Of a DNA stretch of 64,000 bases, positions 51,668-60,518 are shown piece by piece (within the stretch, counting starts at the first letter, position 1; the number at the start of each line of letters is the position of its first letter). The translations under genes were made by a program, and so were the position numbers. Origin of the DNA: CAYREX01 sp964423505. Lineage in GTDB: Bacteria; Fermentibacterota; Fermentibacteria; Fermentibacterales; JCC-6. Under the pieces are notes generated by a model. It ran no database searches. It saw nothing but the letters and a program-made list of their open reading frames with translations, and was not told the DNA's origin. The stretch covers positions 7,585-71,584 of the forward strand of contig CAYREX010000015.1 in the NCBI GenBank assembly GCA_964423505.1. The letters run 5' to 3'.

Positions 51668-54142
51668 CTACGTCTCCGAATCTCTCTGTCCGCCGGTGTA
51701 GAGGGGGAGGATGACGCTGAACCTGGTCATGTCCTCCCTCTCCTCTTCGAGGCGGATCTCTCCCGCGTGCTGCCGTACGATCTTCTGGCAGATCGACAGC
51801 CCCAGCCCCGTACCTCCGGGCTTGGTGGTGAAGAAGGGCGTGAAGATCTTCTCCCGGATCTCCTCCGGGATGGTCGTTCCCCTGTTGCCGACGGTCACCC
51901 TCGCGAATTCGCTCCCGGCCCTCCGGACCGTATCGACCGCAAGCACGAGCGATCCCCTCTCTCCGGAAGCATCCACCGCGTTCAGCAGGAGGTTCAGGAA
52001 GACCTGCTTCAGGTGCCCACCGTCCGCATTGACCCGGACCGGCTCGGCAGGGTATCGCCTGGTGACCTCGATCATGCTCTCCTGGAGCCTGTGGGAGAGC
52101 AGGAGCAGCATGTCCTCCAGGGGAGAGGTGATGTCCATCACCTGCATTTCCGCCGGCACATCACGGGCGAACCCCAGGAGCTGGGATATCAGGATGTCGA
52201 TGCGCTTGATCTCCTGTACGGCGAGAGCGACGAACTCCCTACGGAACTCGGGGTCGTCGTACCGCTCCTGCAGCAGGTCCGCCATTGTCCTGACAGTCAC
52301 CAGCGGGTTCTTGATCTCGTGGGCCAGGCCGGCGGCCAGGCTGCCGATGTAGGCCAGCCTCTCGGTCTGGCTCCTCTCCTCCTCCAGCGCCTTGATCCTG
52401 GAGATGTCGTTGAAGACGAGTATCGCACCCTCCGTCTCCCCCTTCTTGCCAGAGAGGGTGGAGGTGCTGATGACGAGCGGATGTCTCCTGTCTCCATGCG
52501 AGATGCTTATCTCCAGGTTGGCCCGGGTGATGCCCCTCTCCAGGGTGTCATCGGAGAGCTCCGCGAGGGTCCGGTCCACCTCCGCAAGGCGGCGTCCGAC
52601 CGGGAGCGGGCCGTCCGGATGGAGGATTCCGGCGGCGGCCGGGTTGCAGAAGACTATCCGGTTCTGCCGGTCCACCGTGATGACGCCGCTCTCCATCCGG
52701 GCGAGGACGCTTACGTTGTAATCCCGCACACGGCGGATCTCGGCGTAGAGCCTGGCGTTGTCTATCGCCACCGCCGACTGGTTCGCAAGCGTTACGAGGA
52801 AGCCGAGGTCCTCGGCGGTGTAGACGTCGCCCGAGAGCTGCGGTCCCAGCATCATCACCGCCTCGAGGCTCTCCTTGAGCACCACCGGAACCGCCAGGTT
52901 GATGCCGAGGTCCCTCATCTCCTCTACCACTGCCTCAGCATCCGGGTCGCCCGGACGGCGGAGGAGCTCCTCCAGGTTGATGAGCTCCATCTCCGTGGAG
53001 AGGCGGGAGACTATGGCGCCGTCTTCCCGGAGGAGCAGGGGGGCCCCGTTCTCGAAGGCCGATGCCTTTCCGTTGGCCTGGAGCTCCAGGACGTCTGCCG
53101 GCGAGGACCTCAGGTAGATATGGACCCGCTCCGGATGCATGAGGTCGGTCAGGGTGTCGTGGATGTACTTCGTCAGCCTGTTCAGCTCGAGTATGGAGCT
53201 GATGGTCTTGCTGGCTTCGAGGATGACTGCGGAGTAGTTCCTCGCCTCCCGGTAGAAGTACCTGTCGAACAGGCTCTGGATACCTCTCCGCAGCGGCTGG
53301 AACAGAACCATGATGACCACGACCGCGGCGGAGGCGGAGGCCGTCGGGCCGAGCCCGAAGGCTTCCTTCATGAAGCTCTGAAGGGGTGAGAGGAGCAGCG
53401 TGAAGGCGGTGACGGCCAGCCCCAGCGACAGGAGCGTCACGACCCACTTCCGTATGACAAGGTGCATCTTCAGGAGCCGGTATCGGACTATGGTGTGGGC
53501 CACCACCGCCGCCAGGATGATGGAGAAGGAGGGGCCGTATCCGGCCAGGTGGGAGGTGCCGATGACCAGGGGGAGGATGAGGATGGTGGTGATGGCGGAG
53601 ACGGCGGTCAGCGAGATGCCCAGCACGAGATACTGTATCTGGAGCCTCTCCAGGCCCCTGGTGCGGGTGACCTTCCGGTAGAGCTTCCACATGGCCCGGC
53701 CGATGCACGCCACGAGGTAGGCGGTGAAGAGGGACAGGAGGGGGCCGGGGTGGTCCCGAACCCCCCATTCCTCGACCGTGGCGTCACGCATGACCAGCGG
53801 GGTCCAGGAGAGGGCGAAGAAGACTATCGAGAGCCCCAGGAAGACCTTGATCTCCCTGTCGGGGCGAAAGCTCCTTCCGAGCGGGAACACGGTCACGAGG
53901 ATGAGGAGCGATACGGCCATGAGGCTGGTGACGGCCTGGGCGGACCGTATCCAGAAGAGAGCCGTCTCACCGTCGGTGGCGCCCTCCGCCATGAAGTTGC
54001 TGAAGACCCACAGACCGACCAGGAAGGCGAAGATGGAGAACGCCCTGTTGACGAGCATCCGAGGATTCTTGAGCAGGATGAAGATGCTCAGGCTGAGGTT
54101 GACCAGCGTCGCGACGAGGAGGAGAAGCAGTTTTCCCGTCAC
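51668..54142 (-). CDS. Membrane sensor histidine kinase (PrsK-like layout)
   Basis: 824 residues. N-terminal ~290 residues carry about seven to eight transmembrane segments (LLLLLVATLVNLSLSIFILL ... TASASAAVVVIMVLFQPL), like the 7TM N-terminus of PEP-CTERM-associated PrsK kinases. Then a GAF domain (~310-470: SKTISSILELNRLTKYIHDT, FLVTLANQSAVAIDNARLY), PAS (~480-590: MESGVITVDRQNRIVFCNPA), HisKA with His608 (AAGLAHEIKNPLVTVRTMAD) and HATPase with NLLLNAVDASG and GTGLGLSICQKIV. Signals across the membrane; ligand unknown. 12-bp gap to the ketoacyl synthase upstream, 4-bp gap to the next kinase. Confidence 0.9.
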   Translation of the reverse strand: MTGKLLLLLVATLVNLSLSIFILLKNPRMLVNRAFSIFAFLVGLWVFSNFMAEGATDGETALFWIRSAQAVTSLMAVSLLILVTVFPLGRSFRPDREIKVFLGLSIVFFALSWTPLVMRDATVEEWGVRDHPGPLLSLFTAYLVACIGRAMWKLYRKVTRTRGLERLQIQYLVLGISLTAVSAITTILILPLVIGTSHLAGYGPSFSIILAAVVAHTIVRYRLLKMHLVIRKWVVTLLSLGLAVTAFTLLLSPLQSFMKEAFGLGPTASASAAVVVIMVLFQPLRRGIQSLFDRYFYREARNYSAVILEASKTISSILELNRLTKYIHDTLTDLMHPERVHIYLRSSPADVLELQANGKASAFENGAPLLLREDGAIVSRLSTEMELINLEELLRRPGDPDAEAVVEEMRDLGINLAVPVVLKESLEAVMMLGPQLSGDVYTAEDLGFLVTLANQSAVAIDNARLYAEIRRVRDYNVSVLARMESGVITVDRQNRIVFCNPAAAGILHPDGPLPVGRRLAEVDRTLAELSDDTLERGITRANLEISISHGDRRHPLVISTSTLSGKKGETEGAILVFNDISRIKALEEERSQTERLAYIGSLAAGLAHEIKNPLVTVRTMADLLQERYDDPEFRREFVALAVQEIKRIDILISQLLGFARDVPAEMQVMDITSPLEDMLLLLSHRLQESMIEVTRRYPAEPVRVNADGGHLKQVFLNLLLNAVDASGERGSLVLAVDTVRRAGSEFARVTVGNRGTTIPEEIREKIFTPFFTTKPGGTGLGLSICQKIVRQHAGEIRLEEEREDMTRFSVILPLYTGGQRDSET

Positions 54143-54154
54143 CGGCGCTCCCCC

Positions 54155-55405
54155 CTACTCCGCTTCGACCGGTCGGCCGAGGAGCAGGACCGCATGCGTA
54201 CCGCCGACGCTGGTACTGTTCATCATGGCCACGTCCACCCTTGCCGCCCTCGAGCCCTCGGTCACGTAGTCCAGGTCGCACTGCTCGCCCGGCGTCTCGC
54301 AGTTGATGGTCGGCGGCACTATCCCGTTCCTGAGCGTGAGAGCAGTCGAGATTATCTGCAGCACCCCGCCCGCCGCCAGGGCCTGACCGGTCATGGAGCG
54401 GATCGAGCTTACGGGGATGGAGTAGGCCCGTTGTCCGAACGTCCTCTTTATGGCGTTCGTGTCCGCCACGTCGCCGGCGGGGAAGCCGGAGCCGTGGGCG
54501 TGGACGTAGTCCACCTCCTCCGGCAGGACCATGGCCCGGGTCAGCGCCCCGAACATGGCCTTGGATATCTCGACGCCTGCAGGGTCGGTGTTGATCATGT
54601 CGCCGGCCTCGCTGCGGGATGCGAAGCCCAGCACCTCCGCGTAGATGTCCGCCCCCCGGGCTACCGCCGAGTCCAGGTCCTCGAGGACGACCGCGCCGGC
54701 ACCCTCGCTGAGCACGATGCCGTCCCGGCCCCGCGCGAACGGCCTGCAGGCCTTCTCCGGCGGGCCGTCGAATCTCGTCAGTATGCCGCTGGCGCACATC
54801 GTGCCGAAGATGAACGGCGTTATCGGAGTGTCGGAGGCGCCGCAGATCACCACCCGCGCCCGGCGGCTCCTGATGGACTGGAAGCCCCATCCGACCGAGT
54901 CGAGACCCGTGCTGCATCCGGACGAGAGGGTTAGCGAAGGTCCCTTTAGCCCAAGCTCCATCGTCACGTAGGCGGTGGCCGCGTGAACGCCGGTCTCGGA
55001 CCAGGTGACCGGGCTCACCGCTCTGTATCCGCGGCGGTGGAACCGGACCTGCTGGTCCTCCGCGGTTATCTCCGCGATGGTGCTGCCGAAGCAGGTTCCC
55101 ACGCTGTGGGGAGCCATACCCTCCAGCCGCAGGCCGGAGTCCTCGACGGCCATCCTCGCCGCGACGAGAGCGAACCGGGCGAACCTCCTCATCCGCTTCT
55201 GGCTGCAGTTCATGATGTACCTGGATGTGTCGAACTCGTCGACCTCTCCGGCGATGCCGACCGGGAACCCGGAGCAGTCGAACCGGGTGAGCGGACCGAC
55301 ACCCGACCTGCCCTCAACCAGTGAGTCCCAGAACGCCTCGGTCCCCACGCCGTTCGGAGCGACAGCCCCCAGCCCCGTTACAACGACCCGCCTCATGCCG
55401 CTCAT
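54155..55405 (-). CDS. Beta-ketoacyl synthase (FabF-like) with His-to-Gln at a catalytic position
   Basis: 416 residues, the size of FabF (KAS II). Thiolase-fold condensing enzyme: nucleophile Cys164 (LTLSSGCSTGLDS) and first catalytic histidine His304 (YVHAHGSGFPAGD). At the position of the second histidine (E. coli FabF His340, K-S-M-x-G-H) the sequence is RSMTGQALAAGG, so Gln341 replaces it. The C-terminal N-x-x-S-x-G-G-x-H segment (MNSTSVGGTHAVLLL) lacks the usual FGFGG gatekeeper. The intact Cys argues against a chain-length factor. No acyl carrier protein, ketoreductase or dehydratase lies nearby. 4 bp after the radical SAM gene. Confidence 0.9.
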   Translation of the reverse strand: MSGMRRVVVTGLGAVAPNGVGTEAFWDSLVEGRSGVGPLTRFDCSGFPVGIAGEVDEFDTSRYIMNCSQKRMRRFARFALVAARMAVEDSGLRLEGMAPHSVGTCFGSTIAEITAEDQQVRFHRRGYRAVSPVTWSETGVHAATAYVTMELGLKGPSLTLSSGCSTGLDSVGWGFQSIRSRRARVVICGASDTPITPFIFGTMCASGILTRFDGPPEKACRPFARGRDGIVLSEGAGAVVLEDLDSAVARGADIYAEVLGFASRSEAGDMINTDPAGVEISKAMFGALTRAMVLPEEVDYVHAHGSGFPAGDVADTNAIKRTFGQRAYSIPVSSIRSMTGQALAAGGVLQIISTALTLRNGIVPPTINCETPGEQCDLDYVTEGSRAARVDVAMMNSTSVGGTHAVLLLGRPVEAE

Positions 55406-55409
55406 GGTC

Positions 55410-57089
55410 TCATTCCCCGCGGCGCACGGCTCCCGGCGGGAGCCCCGACGAGACTGCGGGGTCCCGACCGTTGACGAAGCGGACGAGGTCTCCTATCCGG
55501 TCGGTGTCCGCCGTGAAGAAGCACCGCTTCACGTACCCGGCGTACTCTGCCAGCGGCATGTCGAGCCTGCTGCACAGCAGGAGCGACTCGTCCGTGATGA
55601 AGGTGACGATGCCCAGCCTCTCCACCCGCTCCACGAACCGGGACGTCATCGCGGTGAACTCCGAGAAGCCCCTGCCGTCCACGCGGTAGGGGAGAGGGTC
55701 CCAGAAGCGAGGGGGGTACATTGTCTTGATCTTGTAGTCCATGCTCTTGGCGGCGAAGTCCTCCGTTAGCTCGATGCCGTAGCGGCCGGGGTCCTCGGCC
55801 CATCCGCTGTGGGGATACACTCCGGGGAAGTATATCAGAACGGAGTCGGGGCGGGTCCGTTCCAGAAGCGCGAGCGTCTCCTCGGCCGTCTCTGCCGTCT
55901 CTCCGGGAGCCGGGTGGATGATGCTCACCGCGACGGCGATGTCCGATTCCTTCGTGCGGCGGATCACCTGCTCTATGTCCTCGACGAGTATCCTCTTCTC
56001 GAGAGAGCCGTCCAGGATACGCTGGCTGCCGGACTCGACGCCGTAGAAGACGGCACGCAGGCCGGCACGGCGCAGGAGATCGAAGTCGGTGCCCCTCATG
56101 GCGGAGACGTGGGCGAACGAGGTGAACTCGACCTCCAGCCCCCTATCCAGGATCTCTGCGGCTATCCGCTCCATCAGGGTTCCCGGCGTGAACTGCCCCC
56201 CGAACCTGAAGAGCCTCGTTCCCTGAAGGGCGCAGCATCTCTCCATCTCGTCCACCACGCGTTCCGGCGACTTCTTCCGCCAGCTGTTGTCGTCTCTGGA
56301 GCTCTGCGGGCAGAACGGGCAGGTGAAGGCGCAACCGCGGCTCTCGTCGAGGATCATCATCCGGATCTTGCCGTCGCCCTCCATGGCGGGATAGACGTCC
56401 TCGTCGTAGAGCGGCATCGGCAGCCGGTCGAGATCCCGGGGCCTCTCCAGGGGGTTGATCCTAAGGTCGCCACCTCTCCGGTAGATGAGCCCCGGTATCT
56501 CCTCCAGCGGCAGCTCACCCTCCACCAGAGGGAGAATCGCGTTCTCCCCCTCGTCCGCCACGAGAGCGTCGAAGACCGGCGCTCGGTCGAGTATCCTCTC
56601 CCTGAACAGGTAGACGTGAGGACCCCCGCCGAAGATCCGGACCGAAGGATGGTCCCTGCGGACCCGCTCCGCCATGGCTATCGAGCCCTCGAAGCCGTCA
56701 CCGTTCCAGAGCTTGAAGCCGACGACCCCGGCGCCCTCGCGGGAGACGAGGTCCGACAGCTCGCCTGCGAGCACCTCGACCTGGGAGCGCTGCCAGGAGG
56801 ACAGCCTGGCCTCGAGCCGGCGCAGCCCGATCAGCGCGACAAGCTGTCGAAGCCTGGCGAGGGGCCCCTTCCGCTCCGATGACAGCGCATCGTACAGCCT
56901 GCCAAGGCGGCCTCTGTAGGCCGGAGGCACCAGCCGGCCCATGAGTTCCAGCGTGCCGTAATCGAGGATGGTGACCTCATGGCCGGCACCGACGAGCTGT
57001 CCGGCAAGGCTGGCGAGGCCGTTGTCCGGCATCAGGCTGCTCGGCGTGTAGGGGTATCCGGCGTAACTGACCAGTATGGCTCTCCCCAT
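55410..57089 (-). CDS. B12-binding-domain radical SAM enzyme
   Basis: 559 residues. N-terminal cobalamin-binding-type domain (~1-180: SYAGYPYTPSSLMPDNGLAS, VTILDYGTLELM, GVVGFKLWN, RIFGGGPH, VADEGE). Radical SAM core with the [4Fe-4S] cysteines Cys253, Cys257 and Cys260 (CAFTCPFC) after ILDESRG, then LFRFGGQFTPG and FYGVESGSQRILDGSL. Such enzymes (class B) methylate unactivated carbon or do other radical chemistry on lipids, peptides or tetrapyrroles. Classical D-x-H-x-x-G cobalamin motif not seen. First gene of the minus-strand block; promoter in 57090-57522. Substrate unknown. Confidence 0.9.
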   Translation of the reverse strand: MGRAILVSYAGYPYTPSSLMPDNGLASLAGQLVGAGHEVTILDYGTLELMGRLVPPAYRGRLGRLYDALSSERKGPLARLRQLVALIGLRRLEARLSSWQRSQVEVLAGELSDLVSREGAGVVGFKLWNGDGFEGSIAMAERVRRDHPSVRIFGGGPHVYLFRERILDRAPVFDALVADEGENAILPLVEGELPLEEIPGLIYRRGGDLRINPLERPRDLDRLPMPLYDEDVYPAMEGDGKIRMMILDESRGCAFTCPFCPQSSRDDNSWRKKSPERVVDEMERCCALQGTRLFRFGGQFTPGTLMERIAAEILDRGLEVEFTSFAHVSAMRGTDFDLLRRAGLRAVFYGVESGSQRILDGSLEKRILVEDIEQVIRRTKESDIAVAVSIIHPAPGETAETAEETLALLERTRPDSVLIYFPGVYPHSGWAEDPGRYGIELTEDFAAKSMDYKIKTMYPPRFWDPLPYRVDGRGFSEFTAMTSRFVERVERLGIVTFITDESLLLCSRLDMPLAEYAGYVKRCFFTADTDRIGDLVRFVNGRDPAVSSGLPPGAVRRGE

Positions 57090-57522
57090 GGCTCACCTCC
57101 GCTCCGGGGGGCGTTGAGCGCTTGCGGAACGTGCGGCACTCGGCTCACCCGCTCGATCTCGGGAAGGATTCGGCTCGTTGGCCCCCCACAACACCCGATG
57201 TACAGGTTGCCCGTCTTAGATACCGACGGATCCCTGTACAGGCCCGCGGCCGACAGGTCTTCCTCCGGGAAGCCGGGCAGATGACCGCTGCATCTGGCAG
57301 ACCTCGGCCGCAGAGCTGCATGATTATACCGCCTGTTGCCGGATGCCGACCATCCGCCATCTGAGCGATGTCGTCCTTGTGCGTTCCGGAACACGGGCAG
57401 GGCTCAGAGGTATCTAGGGGTTGCGGGAATGGGCTGGCGGAGCTGCGCCTGTCCTGGAGCCCGGTTTTCTTTCACGGAACCGGTATAGGGTTACCGGCTG
57501 GATTCCCTACGGAGGACTCAGA
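57090..57522. other. 433-bp divergent intergenic region without genes
   Basis: Separates the minus-strand radical SAM/kinase block from the plus-strand lipoprotein trio, so it must carry both promoters. I see no convincing ORF; codon patterns in the open frames look random. No strong palindrome noticed. Confidence 0.5.
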
Positions 57523-58104
57523 TTGAGAAAAACGCATGTCCGCATCGTCACCGCGTCGGCGCTCCTGCTGACGCTTGCCTGTTCGACCGCTGACCTGGCA
57601 AGGCTCGGCTACCGCCCCGAGTATGCCGTATCCCCGGTCCTGGACTCCCAACCCGTCTGGTCCACGGTGATACTCCCCCCTGCGGCGGCCAACCGCTCCT
57701 ATCTGGAGGTCTCCTCGGGTCTCCAGGACTACGCCGGGATGGTTCTCCTCCAGACCGGCAGGTTCTCGCTGGTTGACCGGGCCACGCTGGACCGGATACT
57801 CGAGGAGCAGGAGTTCTCATACTCGGGTGTGGTGGACCAAGGCACCGCCGTGGAGCTGGGCAGACTGACCGGGGCAGAGGCCGTGATGACCATCAGCATC
57901 ACCTCCATCCAGCACGACTCATTCTGGGAGGACGAGCCGAACCAGCGCGATGCTACCCTGCACGTGAAGATAATCAGCGTGGAGACATCCGAGGTGCTCT
58001 ACACCGCCACCGGTTACGGCAGCGACTTCGACGGCGCCGAGGGGGCGCTGAGGAGCGCGTTCCAGGTGGCCATGATGGGCATTACCGGCCAGGGAGGGCT
58101 GTAG
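57523..58104 (+). CDS. CsgG-like lipoprotein
   Basis: 193 residues from TTG 57523, chosen for GGAGG with a 7-base spacer directly upstream. Lipobox LTLAC (Cys20). The mature domain (ILPPAAANRSYLEVSSGLQD, GRFSLVDRATLDRILEEQEF, GRLTGAEAVMTISI, KIISVETSEVLYTATGYG) matches the CsgG/curli-assembly-like nucleotide-free fold, here the short single-domain form found in GNA1162/LpoB-like outer-membrane lipoproteins. First of three consecutive lipoprotein genes; 1-bp gap to the next. Confidence 0.8.
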   Translation: MRKTHVRIVTASALLLTLACSTADLARLGYRPEYAVSPVLDSQPVWSTVILPPAAANRSYLEVSSGLQDYAGMVLLQTGRFSLVDRATLDRILEEQEFSYSGVVDQGTAVELGRLTGAEAVMTISITSIQHDSFWEDEPNQRDATLHVKIISVETSEVLYTATGYGSDFDGAEGALRSAFQVAMMGITGQGGL

Positions 58105-58105
58105 C

Positions 58106-59056
58106 ATGAAGAGGTACGTCGCAGCCGTCGCGCTGCTCGCAGTGGCATCCGGCTGCGGGACTGCAGGCGTACAGCTTGCCACCGCGGCGATAGGTACCGC
58201 AGTGGACCTGCTCTCGCCTGCGGAGGTCCGGCAGGAGGTTGCGGAGATGGACGTCGGGGTCCCCCGGGTGGAGGTCCCGGGAGAGGTGACCGAGAGCGTT
58301 CCCTCGGGAGAGATCGACTGGTCCGGAAACGTCGTCAGGGCGACCGGCTCCGGCGTGGTCGACCCGGACAACCCGAACAGGGCCCAGGCGATCCTGATGG
58401 CCGAGAGGGCCGCCGTAGTCGTGGCCCAGCGCAACCTGCTGGAGACGGCCCAGGGCGTCACCATCGACTCCGAGACCCGCGTCGAGAACTTCATGACCGA
58501 CTACGACGTCATCTACTCCAGGGTGGAGGGTGTGGTCCGGAACGCCAGCCAGGTCGGACCAGCGGTCTACGACTCGGTCACCGGTACGGTGGAGGTCGAG
58601 CTGGAGATGGAGATACACGACCAGCAGGGTCTGTCGGGCGCCATAAACGCCGCGCTCGAGGCCCCCGAGGGTGCCCTGCCAATGAGCGGTGAGACCCAGG
58701 AGTTCCTCCAGCAGTACTCGGCGCTGGTCTTCGACGGAACCGGGGCCGGGCTCCAGCCCTCGATGTACCCGAAGATCTACGACTCCGAGGGCAACCTCCT
58801 TCTCGACACCGGCGCCTACGCCGACTACCTGGGCACGGACATGCAGAGCGCCGTCCAGTTCGTCAGCGACCTCGACCGGATCCTCGGCAGCTCCGTTTAC
58901 GCACGGGAGCCCTTCGTGGTCCAGGTGCGGGAGGCGGCCGGCGCCCTCGGGACCGACATCGTGCTCGGGCCGGCGGAGTCGCAGGCGCTCGGCTGGCTGC
59001 GGAACGGCCTTCCATTCCTCGCCGAGGCGGGACGATTCGTCCTCGGCGTGCTCTAG
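58106..59056 (+). CDS. LPP20-like lipoprotein
   Basis: 316 residues, lipobox AVASGC (Cys17). Core: VRATGSGVVDPDNPNRAQAI, LMAERAAVVVAQRNLLETAQ, GVTIDSETRVENFMTDYDVI and GTVEVELEMEIHD, the pattern of the LPP20/FlgP family, in which G-x-G follows a strand and A-x-x-A-x-x-x-A-x-R-N-L a helix. An unassigned C-terminal half (~190-316) follows (LVFDGTGAGLQPSMYPKIYD) and may be a propeptide-like or integrin-like strand domain. Located at the outer membrane; forms a set with its neighbours. Confidence 0.8.
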   Translation: MKRYVAAVALLAVASGCGTAGVQLATAAIGTAVDLLSPAEVRQEVAEMDVGVPRVEVPGEVTESVPSGEIDWSGNVVRATGSGVVDPDNPNRAQAILMAERAAVVVAQRNLLETAQGVTIDSETRVENFMTDYDVIYSRVEGVVRNASQVGPAVYDSVTGTVEVELEMEIHDQQGLSGAINAALEAPEGALPMSGETQEFLQQYSALVFDGTGAGLQPSMYPKIYDSEGNLLLDTGAYADYLGTDMQSAVQFVSDLDRILGSSVYAREPFVVQVREAAGALGTDIVLGPAESQALGWLRNGLPFLAEAGRFVLGVL

Positions 59057-59064
59057 GGGGAGGC

Positions 59065-60267
59065 ATGATGTCCAAGAGGACGGCGGCAGCGGTAGCGGCG
59101 AGTCTCCTGCTGGCATCCTGCGGCACCGTGGTGTCCGGCTACGGTACGTCGCAGACGGCCCAGTCAGACCAGTCGACGGTGCAGCTCTCCGAGCCGACCC
59201 CGGAGGATACGGAGGTCCTCGCGGAGGGAGTGGCCGTGGTGACGTCATCCGTTGCCGCGGCCAGAGACCGGGCGATAGACGACGCGCTCAGGAAGGCCGT
59301 GGAGCAGGGGGTAGGGGTCTACATCGACTCGGAGACCCAGGTAGGCAACTTCGAGCTCATCGAGGACAGGATACTCTCCAACTCGCAGGGCTACGTTAGC
59401 AGCTACAGGATAATCGACGAGGGTCAGGAGGGCGACCTCTACTCCGTCGTCATCCGAGCCGACGTGCAGAGCGGAGAGGTCGAGGACGACCTAACTGCAA
59501 TCGGTATACTCCTCGGAGAGCAGGGCCAGCCCAGGGTCATGGTCCTCGTCAGGGAGCTGTCCGCCAGCGCAGGTCTGGACGACTTGAGCATGGGCGGCGA
59601 CCTGTTCGAGACCAGGGTCATGGAGCACTTCAGGGACCGGGGCTTCCCGGTGGTGGACGCTGCAACGGTGCAGAGCGTCCTGGAGGCGGACCAGCTGAGG
59701 CTAATCCTCCAGGGGGACGACCGGACCGCCGAGCTCGTCGGTCTGCAGGCGGGTGCCGAGATAGTGGTGACCGGCACGGTGATGCACGAGGAGGAGCGGA
59801 GGATGATAGCCGGCTCCGCAAGGGATATCCACGCCTACTCCAGCAGCGTGAGGGCGGTCAATGCGAACACCGGAGCGCTCCTCGCAGCGCGGGACCTCAC
59901 CCTGGAGCTGCCCTTCAGCGAATCGGCGGCCCGGGACCGCGCGGCCGACAGCACCGCGGCATACCTGGAGTCCGAGATACTTGAGACCTGGACCCGAAGC
60001 GTGAACAGAACCGAGGTTGTCGTCACCGGGGCCGACTATTCGGCCATCCAGGAGCTCCGGGCAGCCATACTCGAAGACGTACGGGGAGTCACCGACGTGG
60101 TGACCCACAGCCTGGTGGGAGGAAGGGCGACCATGGAGGTGGTCTCCGAGACGTCCACCGAGGAGGTGATGGACACCATCTCCGGCATGGAGGGCGTAAC
60201 CGTCACAGGGTTCTCCGGCAACCGCATCGAGCTTACCATCGGGGCGGGGTCGGGCCAAGATAGCTAA
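59065..60267 (+). CDS. FlgT/CsgG-like lipoprotein, C-terminus altered by a 94-bp element
   Basis: 400 residues, ATG 59065 or the next ATG. Lipobox LLLASC (Cys19). Residues ~50-145 (AVVTSSVAAARDRAIDDALR, KAVEQGVGVYIDSETQVGNF, YSVVIRADVQSGEV) match the FlgT N-terminal/LPP20 domain. ~150-300 is a CsgG/FlgT-M-like domain (RVMEHFRDRGFPVVDAATVQ, AGAEIVVTGTVMHE, VRAVNANTGALLAARDL). A small C-terminal strand domain follows. The last residues (GSGQDS) and TAA stop are supplied by the 94-bp element at 60246, so the original end was probably different. Confidence 0.82.
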   Translation: MMSKRTAAAVAASLLLASCGTVVSGYGTSQTAQSDQSTVQLSEPTPEDTEVLAEGVAVVTSSVAAARDRAIDDALRKAVEQGVGVYIDSETQVGNFELIEDRILSNSQGYVSSYRIIDEGQEGDLYSVVIRADVQSGEVEDDLTAIGILLGEQGQPRVMVLVRELSASAGLDDLSMGGDLFETRVMEHFRDRGFPVVDAATVQSVLEADQLRLILQGDDRTAELVGLQAGAEIVVTGTVMHEEERRMIAGSARDIHAYSSSVRAVNANTGALLAARDLTLELPFSESAARDRAADSTAAYLESEILETWTRSVNRTEVVVTGADYSAIQELRAAILEDVRGVTDVVTHSLVGGRATMEVVSETSTEEVMDTISGMEGVTVTGFSGNRIELTIGAGSGQDS

Positions 60268-60339
60268 GATTGCATGCCGAGAACTGCTTCCATCAGGTAT
60301 TTAACCGGACAGCTTTCTTAGCTATCTTGGCCCGACCCC
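60246..60339. mobile_element. 94-bp MITE-like element, copy B
   Basis: Same length and identical 24-bp perfect inverted ends as 44881-44974, in the same orientation. The centre differs in about half its positions. Overlaps the last 22 bp of the FlgT-like gene and supplies its stop codon. Its long stem may also end transcription. The remaining 60340-60518 shows no gene. Confidence 0.85.
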
Positions 60340-60518
60340 GAGTGTGTCATCGACCGGTACATAGTCGTGCAGAGCGTGGCTGACGCCCGGAACCCCCTTC
60401 CCTTGGCGGCCGGCCCTCCGCCACCTGATCCCGGGAACCCTCAGCCCGATAATGTATCCGGCCCGTGGGGGCACGGCGCGATGGCCCTATATTCCATCCA
60501 ATCCGGAAGGGGGCCAGC

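Noticed and set aside
45695..57089. PEP-CTERM/exosortase locus, suggested by the PrsK-like kinase
   Set aside because: No exosortase, PEP-CTERM protein or PrsR-type regulator is present, and the exported proteins here carry T9SS-type domains.
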